Assembly: GCA_963807355.1 (NCBI GenBank)
Contig: CAWEBX010000007.1
Coordinates: forward strand, 254,429 to 318,428
Direction of reading: 5' to 3'
DNA: 64,000 nucleotides
From: Nitrobacter sp963807355
GTDB taxonomy: Bacteria; Pseudomonadota; Alphaproteobacteria; Rhizobiales; Xanthobacteraceae
Numbering within the stretch: position 1 is the first letter of the stretch; every line of letters starts with the position of its first letter. The notes beneath the pieces were generated by a model, which saw only the letters and a list, made by a program, of their open reading frames with translations, was not told where the DNA came from and searched no databases. The position numbers and the translations under genes are program-made. Below, in pieces: positions 57,518 through 64,000 of the stretch.

Positions 57518-58284
57518 CATTGGCATCCTCCCTGCTCTCGGCCGTTCCAGGCGTGCGGCACGCATTTTTCAGCCGCGAAGGCGGCGTCTCGCAGGGCATT
57601 TATGAGAGCCTGAATGCCGGGGTCGGCTCGCAGGACGATCCCGGCGCATGTCACCGAGAACCGGCGGCGCATGGCCGAGGTTATGGGCGTTGCGCCGGAA
57701 AATTTTCTCACCCTGTACCAGATCCACTCGTCCGACGTGGTGATCGCCGTGAAGCATGGGACGCCGCCTCGCGGCCGCGCGCAGACGCCATCGTCACGCG
57801 AACGTCGGGTATTGCGATCGGCGCCAGTGCCGCCGACTGCGGCCCGATTCTGTTCGCCGATCCGCAGGCCCGCGTCATCGGCGCGGCGCATGCCGGGTGG
57901 AAGGGCGCACTGACCGGCGTGCTGGAAAAGACCATCGATGCGATGGAAACGCTCGGCGGCCGGCGCGGCAACATCGTCGCCGCCATCGGACCACTGATCC
58001 GGCAGCAAAGCTACGAGGTGGGCGCCGAATTCGTCGACCGATTCACACAGGCCGATGCGGACCACGCACGGTTTTTCGTTCCATCAGCGCGCGACGGCCA
58101 TGCCATGTTCGACCTCGCTGGCTTCATCCGGATGCGGCTGGAGCGCGCAGGCGTGCTGAGGATCGACGACACCGGCATCGACACCTATTCCGACGACCGC
58201 TTCTTCAGCTATCGCCGCTCGGTGCATCGCAAGGAGCCGGATTACGGCCGCCATGTCCATGCCATCGTGCTGGAGCCGAACTAG
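57514..58284 (+). CDS. pgeF: Peptidoglycan editing factor PgeF / YfiH laccase-domain protein (frameshifted)
   Basis: Cytosolic protein of the YfiH/LACC1 family, reported to remove wrongly built muropeptide precursors and to have purine nucleosidase-type activity. Start MTLASSLLSAVPGVRHAFFS. The metal-site residues are in QIHSSDVV (His), GASAADCGPIL (Cys) and AAHAGWKGAL (His), with PDYGRHVHAI at the end. Shifts near 57645 and 57745 break the N-terminal third. It overlaps the midA-like gene by 4 bp. Confidence 0.9.
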   Translation: MTLASSLLSAVPGVRHAFFSREGGVSQGIYESLNAGVGSQDDPGACHREPAAHGRGYGRCAGKFSHPVPDPLVRRGDRREAWDAASRPRADAIVTRTSGIAIGASAADCGPILFADPQARVIGAAHAGWKGALTGVLEKTIDAMETLGGRRGNIVAAIGPLIRQQSYEVGAEFVDRFTQADADHARFFVPSARDGHAMFDLAGFIRMRLERAGVLRIDDTGIDTYSDDRFFSYRRSVHRKEPDYGRHVHAIVLEPN

Positions 58285-58422
58285 GTCAAGGGCGTTGAAA
58301 ACTCGAACGAATTGAGAACGTTCGCGACAGCGCGACGCAAACCTTTCCGGATCATTCGCTCGGTTCCTGCCCTAGACCTTAACGCATTTTAACGATATCG
58401 CTCGACGTCACAGGGACGTCGC

Positions 58423-58941
58423 ATGTCATCAAATATCACCGCCGCAAATTCCATTGCACGCACCGTCGTGCTGCTGGCGCTGCTGTGTGCGCTGGCCGGT
58501 TGCGCCGGCAGCGGTAACGCCGGCGGATCGTTCGCGCAGGCCGGCGGTGGCGCGACCGTCGCGTTCGAATCTGTCGACGGACCGCCGCCGCAGGTGTTCG
58601 ACCGCCTCGTCAACATCCTCAATTCCGAATCGCAACTCCGCAATCTCGCGATCGTGTCGCGCGAGGCGCCGGCCGCCTATCGCGTGCGCGGCTATCTCGC
58701 GGCCGAGGTCAGCCGCGGCCGTACCACCATCGCCTGGGTCTGGGACGTTTACGATCGCGATCAGAGCCGCGCGCTGCGTCTGCGCGGCGAAGTGCCCGGC
58801 GGCAAGGCTGGACGGGATGCCTGGGTCGCCGCGGACGATCTGGTGCTCCGCAAGATCGCGCAGGCCGGACTGAGCGAATTGAGCAGCATGGTGAACGGCA
58901 CCGCCCCGCGGGATGCGGAACCCGGTGCCATCGCAATCTGA
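58423..58941 (+). CDS. Conserved lipoprotein
   Basis: A 172-residue protein, intact. A signal sequence ends in the lipobox ALAGC at about residue 27, so it should be processed by the Lgt and LspA enzymes encoded in this window. The mature part reads VAFESVDGPPPQVFDRLVNI, then VRGYLAAEVSRGRTTIAWVW and DVYDRDQSRALRLRGE. No family with known function is recognised. It precedes prs. Confidence 0.8.
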   Translation: MSSNITAANSIARTVVLLALLCALAGCAGSGNAGGSFAQAGGGATVAFESVDGPPPQVFDRLVNILNSESQLRNLAIVSREAPAAYRVRGYLAAEVSRGRTTIAWVWDVYDRDQSRALRLRGEVPGGKAGRDAWVAADDLVLRKIAQAGLSELSSMVNGTAPRDAEPGAIAI

Positions 58942-59188
58942 CGGCCCCGCGATCGCCAGCGCGGACAGTATTCCACAGACAGCCGGCGCGCCGGCGAGCG
59001 CGCTCAGTTTCGCCACGCAATAAGTCATTGCGTTAAGCGGAAAACCGCCTATTTTACGCCGGAAACTGCAGGCCGCGTATTGCCAGACTTGGCTACTCCT
59101 TGATACACCGCCCCCGTCGGGATCGGATGGTTTCTCGGGAGTCGGGATGTTGAACGTTGTATCCACCAAATCGCGGGGAGACGCGTCG

Positions 59189-60141
59189 ATGTCCGCCAAG
59201 AACGGCGCCATCAAGCTGGTCGCCGGCAACTCCAATCCGGCGCTGGCGCGGGAAATCGCCAAATGGCTCGGGCTTGAGCTCACCAAAGCCAGCGTGCGGC
59301 GCTTCGCGGACGGCGAGATTTTCGTCGAAATCCAGGAAAACGTGCGCGGCGCGGATGTCTATATCGTTCAGTCCACCTCCGCCCGATCAACGACCATCTG
59401 ATGGAGCTTTTGATCATCACCGACGCGCTGCGCCGCGCTTCGGCGCGACGGATCACCGCGGTGATTCCCTACTTCGGCTATGCGCGGCAGGATCGCAAGG
59501 TCGGTTCGCGCTCACCGATCTCGGCCAAGCTGGTGGCTAACCTGATCACGCGCGCCGGAACGGATCGCGTGCTGACGCTGGATCTGCACGCAGGCCAGAT
59601 TCAGGGCTTCTTCGATATTCCGACCGACAATCTCTACGCATCGCCGGTGATGGTCCGTGATATCAAGGAGCGGTTCAACCTCGGCAACCTGATGGTGGTC
59701 TCGCCCGACGTCGGCGGCGTGGTGCGCGCGCGCGGCCTCGCCAAGCGCATCAGTGCACCGCTGGCGATCATCGACAAACGTCGCGAGCGCGCCGGCGACT
59801 CCGAGGTCATGAACGTGATCGGCGATGTCGCGGGCTATACCTGCGTCCTGATCGACGACATCGTCGATTCCGGCGGCACGCTGGTCAATGCCGCCGACGC
59901 GCTGTTCGCGAACGGCGCCAAGGACGTCTACGCCTACATCACTCACGGTGTGCTGTCCGGCGGCGCCGCCGCGCGTATCGCCGGCTCGAAGCTGAAAGAG
60001 CTGGTCATCACCGACTCGATCCAGCCGACCGACGCCGTGAACAAGACCGGCAACATCCGCCTGCTGTCGATCGCAGGATTGATCGGCGAAGCGATCAGTC
60101 GCACCGCCGCCGAAGAGTCGGTGTCGAGCCTGTTCGACTGA
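59189..60141 (+). CDS. prs: Ribose-phosphate pyrophosphokinase (one frameshift)
   Basis: Makes PRPP for nucleotide, His and Trp synthesis. ATG 59189 follows GGGGAG. N-terminus IKLVAGNSNPALAREIAKWL; FADGEIFVEIQENVRG. A shift near 59390 (GCCCGATC for GCCCCGATC, one C missing) joins to PINDHLMELLII. Then come YARQDRKVGSRSPISAKLVA, LDLHAGQIQGFFDIP and the PRPP loop VLIDDIVDSGGTL. Full length is about 317 residues, as expected. Confidence 0.95.
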
Positions 60142-60158
60142 GCGGCAGATCGAAGCGG

Positions 60159-60209
60159 AGGACATTAAAGTCTGATCCAAACCCGATCTGGATCAGACGA
60201 CGATGTCCT
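60159..60209. terminator. Large palindrome between convergent prs and hypothetical gene
   Basis: Nested stems AGGACAT / ATGTCCT and TCTGATCCA / TGGATCAGA around an AACCCGATC-like loop. Its place between convergent genes suits a bidirectional terminator; the palindrome may also be a dispersed repeat. Confidence 0.55.
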
Positions 60210-60228
60210 CGCTGTAAAAGCAGTATGC

Positions 60229-60657
60229 TCACTCGTTACGCAGGTTCTCGGCGGTGCGTTTCCATTGCGCGACGTTGTCCGCGATTATCCGGGTCGACTT
60301 CATTGCGGCCTGACTCAACTGGGCATAGCCCGAGATTTCACGCTGGACGCGCTGTCCTTCCGCATGCAGCAGATCGCGGAGGCTTTCGAGTTCGGTGACG
60401 AGGTTCTCGATCTCGGCGAGCGAGGTTCCGGCGACACGCTGGATCAGCGAGTTGACGTTGTTCACCGTCGCTTCCGTGCTCGGCTCCAGCTTCGCGTCGG
60501 TGTTCGGAGCACCGGGCGGCGGCAGCGGCCGGCGCAGATAGGCGATGTCGTTGCGCACGAAATCGCGAATACCCGCTTCGACTTCCGAGACGGCGGCGAG
60601 GTTCGTATCGGCTTCGGTCGCGCTTGGTTCTTTTTTTTCAGATGGAGTGGCATTCAT
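60229..60657 (-). CDS. Phasin-like helical hypothetical protein
   Basis: About 142 residues from ATG 60657 (MNATPSEKKEPSATEADTNL), intact. A low-complexity start is followed by amphipathic helices with YAQLSQAAMKSTRIIADNVA near the end, resembling phasins and similar polymer-granule surface proteins. A longer in-frame start at 60783 adds sequence without family character. Function tentative. Confidence 0.7.
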   Translation of the reverse strand: MNATPSEKKEPSATEADTNLAAVSEVEAGIRDFVRNDIAYLRRPLPPPGAPNTDAKLEPSTEATVNNVNSLIQRVAGTSLAEIENLVTELESLRDLLHAEGQRVQREISGYAQLSQAAMKSTRIIADNVAQWKRTAENLRNE

Positions 60658-60838
60658 CGGCTTGTTCCCTGTTTCGCGTTGAGCGAGCGCGGATGTCCCC
60701 CCGCACGACGAGTTTCTAGCTACGGCTATCAGGGCTGCCGATTTTGACAACATCGGGGCCAATCTGCGGCGAGCCGCGTTCATTCCCGGAAATCAGCCGC
60801 GCCTGGCGGGCTCACCAGCTCGCGTTTGAACGCTGCGG

Positions 60839-61708
60839 TCAGGCTGCGTTCAGGGGACCGAGCGGCGTTTCGCTGATCGAGCCGGCGACGCTGATGTCGT
60901 CGAACAGCTTTTGCTCGGCGCCGATCCTGCGAAGCCATTTATTATCGTTCGTTGAAAGCGACTGTCCCGCGATCAGGCTGGTGCCGGTGTCGGTCAGGCT
61001 CAGCCTGGCCGAGTGGTCGGTTTTATACTGTCGCGTTCCTTTGACGCCCGGGATCGACAGCGCGTCGTGTTGAGTGACCGTTGTAGCCGTTCTGAAGGGT
61101 AACCGCGTAACGGCCGTCGCTGAGAGGCAGCGACTTGCTGAGCGAGGTGTCGAGCATGGTCTGAGCCCGGGCGGGGTCAATCCGTGCTTCAAGCGCGGTC
61201 TTGTCCCAAATCCGCCCCAGGCCTGGCGCGGTAGCGGCCGCCCATGCCTGACCCGAGGACTGCGATGAGCGGGCGTCGGTTGCAAGTTTGTTAGCTGCGT
61301 GTTCCGACGCCATCAGCGGCGACGGTTGACGTATGACGGTCAGGTCGGTCCCGATCCGTGTGTCCCAGAGCGGTGAAACCGAACGTTTTGCGGTAAGGGC
61401 GGCGGAGCCGTCCGCATTATCACGCGGGAGGTCCAGGCAAGTTCGGGGTCGGATGCGGGTTGCGACGATGACTGTGAATGGCGAACCTGCGGCGGCATTT
61501 CCTTTAGAGAGGGTAAAGCCGTCGGCCTCGAGTTGGCTCCAGTCGATTTCAAAATCCGCGGGTAGGTCGCCATCGGGCGCGATCTGCTCCGCCGGGTTGC
61601 CGGGAGTGTCGGCATCTCCCGATTGCGCCGATAAGGTTCCGGTTATCCAGCCGGCAGCAACCGCCAGAAGCAGCAAACCGCGAACGTCGTATGATCGCTC
61701 GAAGCCAT
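60839..61708 (-). CDS. Hypothetical exported protein (frameshifted)
   Basis: Not recognised. The N-terminus has a hydrophobic helix (LLLLAVAAGWITGTLSAQS) reached from ATG 61708 across a shift near 61690. An acidic linker and the FEIDWSQLEADGFTL segment follow. The middle has WDTRIGTDLTVIRQP. After a shift near 61075 the end reads LSIPGVKGTRQYKTDHSARL and SISETPLGPLNAA. It is probably membrane-anchored or periplasmic. Confidence 0.6.
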
Positions 61709-61806
61709 GGGTTCTGCCAGTCCCGCCAATCCGAACGTCGACATTGCGGCCGCGTGTGCGTCGAAGTTATGGCGCGCGAGCATGCACGCATCGGTGCGAT
61801 GCCTAT

Positions 61807-62131
61807 ATGCTCATCATGGTAAATTCAATCTCGCCCGCGACCGCGCGGCCGCGCCGGCCTTCACCGATACTGATCTGCAGAAAATGTCTCAAGCGCGCCG
61901 CGAACGGCCACGCGGTTAAACGCGCGCTGAAGTCGGAACTGAAGGCTTTTGAGTCGGGCGCGCGGCGAGAAGCGCCCGCGTGTGGTGATGACCGGCTGCT
62001 TCGGAATTTGTCCCAAACGCGCGGTGACGACGGCGAGCGGCGTGACACTGGCGCGCAACGAATTCCTGCTGATAGCGGATGACGAGCAGGCGCGGGCCGC
62101 GGCGGCAAAGCTGATGGCGCACGAAATCTAG
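61807..62131 (+). CDS. Thioredoxin-like (2Fe-2S) ferredoxin domain protein (frameshifted)
   Basis: Begins near 61807 (MLIMVNSISP) and has ILICRKCLKRAANGHAVKRA, then, after a shift near 61970, RVVMTGCFGICPKRAVTTAS. The CxxC...CxxxC cysteine set is that of small thioredoxin-like ferredoxins of the NuoE/Shethna type. It ends AAAKLMAHEI at 62131. The exact start is uncertain. Confidence 0.72.
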
Positions 62132-62238
62132 AGCGGGATGAGAAATAGGTGTAGCGGTTTCCCGCCGCATCTCGCGTTAAAATATTGGTATGATCACGTT
62201 CGATTCCGGATCGCATCGATTCAAAATCATCGTGATCC

Positions 62239-62299
62239 ATCTTTTTGATTGACGCGTTTCTTCCCGCGAACCGGTATCCACGTCGCTCGAAACGCTATA
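62239..62299 (-). repeat. Interspersed intergenic repeat, copy 6
   Basis: In reverse orientation it reads TATAGCGTTTCGAGCGACGT then GGATACCGGTTCGCGGGAAG and AAACGCGTC, ending ATCAAAAAGAT. Nearly the same as the copy at 33707. Confidence 0.75.
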
Positions 62300-62303
62300 A
62301 GCG

Positions 62304-62638
62304 TCAGGCCTTCACCGTTTTCGGTTTCGCTGTCTTCTGGATTTTTTCTTCGGCGCGACGGTCTGTTCCGCCGCGAACGTATCCACCGCCCGCCGCATCG
62401 CGCGTGCGTAGCTGTCGGCTGCGTTGTCGGCGGACATCCGCAGCCGCCTTGCGGCGGCGGTGCCTTCCTCGAACGTGTGTTTCGCCATTTGCCGCAAGCG
62501 CTGCTTGCCTGCAACATCCTTCACTTTCGCTGCAAGAGCGAGATAGCGGTCGCGCCGGAGTCTTCACAGCCGCCGTCAGGCTTTTGTGTTGCTGCTTCGC
62601 AAGCTGCGGATGATGACGTCGAGATCGGCATCCGCCAT
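62304..62638 (-). CDS. Small Ala/Arg-rich helical protein (frameshifted)
   Basis: Not recognised. From ATG 62638 (MADADLDVIIRSLRS), with shifts near 62590 and 62555, the frame continues as KVKDVAGKQRLRQMAKHTFE and SADNAADSYARAMRRAVDTF. It ends, after a shift near 62350, IQKTAKPKTVKA. Basic, all-helical, about 111 residues; the C-terminal Ala/Lys/Pro tail looks histone-H1-like. Its stop is 4 bp from repeat copy 6. Confidence 0.55.
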
Positions 62639-62681
62639 GGATGGTGCCCCGCGCAATGTGAAGAGAAAATCGCTTCATGCT

Positions 62682-62749
62682 TAGAGCATGATCCCGAAAA
62701 GTGAAAACCGTTTTTCGGATAAGATCATGATCGATCAAAAAGATAATGC
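62682..62749 (+). repeat. REP-like repeat, second family
   Basis: AGAGCATGATCCCGAAAAG, AAAACCGTTTTTCGGATAAG and ATCATGATCGATCAAAAAG. The CCGAAAAG / CTTATCCGAAAA arms form an imperfect palindrome. Related words occur at 53264-53376. Confidence 0.6.
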
Positions 62750-62859
62750 TGGCTTACTAATTCAACGACGGTCGAATCGGAAGCCGGCGAGCGGCGTGAA
62801 GTGTCGCAATCGCGGATCGCCCTGACGTGTCGTTGCTCACGAGATCGAAAAGCAAAGTC

Positions 62860-64000
62860 TCAATGCCCGCTTAAAACCAGCGTCTTGACGGGAAGCATGG
62901 ATGCGCAGCAGCATGGCGTGCACGATCCCCACGGCGTCTACGGCGTGGAGCGCGAAACGCTTGAAGGCGCCGGTATCTTTTGACGCGATCTGGTCGTGGT
63001 TGCTGGTGTAGGCATTGACGATGCGAACTGCTTCCCGGTGTGATGCCCTCCAGGCCGCCTTTGTAGAGCGGCTCGAGGACGGATATCGAGCCTGGACGCA
63101 GAGTCTGCCCCACCTCGACGAGCTGCTCGCCGCCACGGAACTGACCGGCCGCGATGTAGTCCTGTACGCTCGTGACGACCATCGGAATAATGGCCCACGG
63201 CTTCGAAATGCAGGTGGGCCTCCGCCACCATTCCGACCCTCATCACCTGCACCTCGATCTGGCCGAACCCCGCCGCCAGCGACCGTTTGCCGGCGCCCTC
63301 TGGATCAGGATTCCGCCGATCGCATCATCGGGTTGACGATATCGCCAGGCCGTAGCAAAAACTGCTCGACGCGTCCGTCAACGCCAGCGCGAATGTAGGT
63401 CTTGTCGAGATCGACCTGCGCCCTGCGCCAGCGCCGCCTCGGCGCTGGCCTTCTCCGCGGGAAGAAGCGATGTCACGCGGGTCATCGCGGATTGTTTGGC
63501 CGCATTTGCGGCATGTGCCCGTGCCCGTCCCGCGGAGCAGGACCTCGAGTTTCTCGATGTCGCGCTGCGGGACGATCGCCGGATTGCGCCTTTGCAGCTC
63601 GCGCTTCACGTTGAGCTCGTCGGACGCCTGCTGGTATGCGCTTTTGGCTTCTTGGCTCTGGGCATCCGCCTTGATGATATCGATCTGTGCAGCGCCAAGC
63701 GCGGCATCCACCTCAGCGATCTTGCGCCGAGCGGTTTCCAGCGCTGCGTCTTGTTTCGTGCTGTCGAGCTTGAAGATCACGTCGTTCTTTTTCACGGGCG
63801 CGCTGAAATCGACATGAACCTCGGATACCCGCCCGATTGTCTCGGGGATGATCGGGACGGTTCTGAAGTACAGGGTCGCTGTTGTCGTCGAGGGATGGAA
63901 ATAGAAGATCACCGTGATCAGGGCGACCGTGAGCATCAACAGGCGGTGATGCCCCACCTCACCTCAGCTCGAACCAGACGGAATAGAGCGTGATTTCGCG
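62860..64000 (-). CDS. HlyD-family membrane fusion protein (N-terminus beyond window, frameshifted)
   Basis: Periplasmic adaptor of a tripartite or ABC-type exporter. Near the right edge the frame reads EITLYSVWFELR, then after a shift MLTVALITVIFYFHPS (membrane helix). The lipoyl/barrel part is TVPIIPETIGRVSEVHVDFS and VKKNDVIFKLDSTKQDAAL, followed by a long coiled-coil hairpin (ARRKIAEVDAALGAAQIDII). Shifts occur near 63540, 63400, 63290, 63215, 63120 and 62890. The C-terminus reads LEPLYKGGLEGITPGS and ends VKTLVLSGH at 62860. The first residues lie outside the window. Confidence 0.83.

Noticed and set aside
56297..57565. 422-residue minus-strand frame opposite the MidA-family gene
   Set aside because: The plus strand encodes a complete recognised methyltransferase with proper start overlap.
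53264..62749. CRISPR array
   Set aside because: The repeats are dispersed single copies between genes, not regularly spaced; no cas genes are present.
1..64000. Genome decay (pseudogenisation) as the cause of the frameshifts
   Set aside because: Essential genes are hit, the conserved sequence resumes cleanly after each shift, and many changes are one base in a short homopolymer. Sequence error explains this better.

Overview
The window looks like chromosome from a high-GC alphaproteobacterium of the Bradyrhizobiaceae/Nitrobacteraceae type (Bradyrhizobium, Rhodopseudomonas, Afipia or Nitrobacter relatives). This is inferred from protein sequence style, gene neighbourhoods such as ribF-ileS-lspA-M16-M16, and a family of short intergenic repeats typical of that group. 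I see no rRNA, tRNA or CRISPR array.

Layout. 1-9.7 kb, mostly minus strand: mutL (cut by the left edge), arfB, two M16 peptidase-like genes, a secreted protein, lspA, ileS and a hexapeptide acetyltransferase. 9.7-15.2 kb: ribF, a CheY-like receiver, a HAD phosphatase, a membrane protein with a degenerate EAL domain, and an omega-aminotransferase. 15.6-17.7 kb: an orphan TadE/TadG pair. 17.74-28.30 kb: an integrated element. 28.4-39.3 kb: hisS, small secreted proteins, an RNase T2, rlmJ, an outer-membrane barrel, uvrC, pgsA, moaD, moaE and prmB. 39.5-49.8 kb: a MATE pump, ilvE, a marR-response regulator-histidine kinase operon, ornithine aminotransferase, an ALDH7-type dehydrogenase, proC and ybjN. 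50.5-64 kb: rplY, pth, ychF, two MaoC-fold proteins, ubiK, lgt, midA, pgeF, a lipoprotein, prs, several hypotheticals and an HlyD-type protein cut by the right edge.

The integrated element is the main accessory feature. A tyrosine integrase sits at its left end and a perfect 15-bp direct repeat bounds it. Inside is a minus-strand set: an AlpA-like regulator, a large primase/helicase, an HK97-type capsid protein, a P27-like small terminase and several small unknown proteins. No large terminase, portal, protease, tail or lysis gene is visible. This gene set resembles a phage satellite, possibly of the capsid-forming kind, more than a complete prophage.

A second window-wide feature is data quality. 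More than fifty single-base frameshifts break chromosomal genes, including essential ones (ileS, prs, pgsA, lgt, lspA, hisS). Where the missing or extra base can be placed it usually lies in a short G/C or T run, which points to sequence errors rather than gene decay. I therefore annotate these loci as whole genes spanning the shifts. The integrated element is almost free of such breaks.

Functional groups: lipoprotein maturation (lspA, lgt); translation and ribosome upkeep (ileS, hisS, arfB, rlmJ, prmB, rplY, pth, ychF); DNA repair (mutL, uvrC); molybdopterin synthase (moaD, moaE); ornithine-to-proline metabolism (ornithine aminotransferase, proC, with an ALDH7 dehydrogenase beside them).
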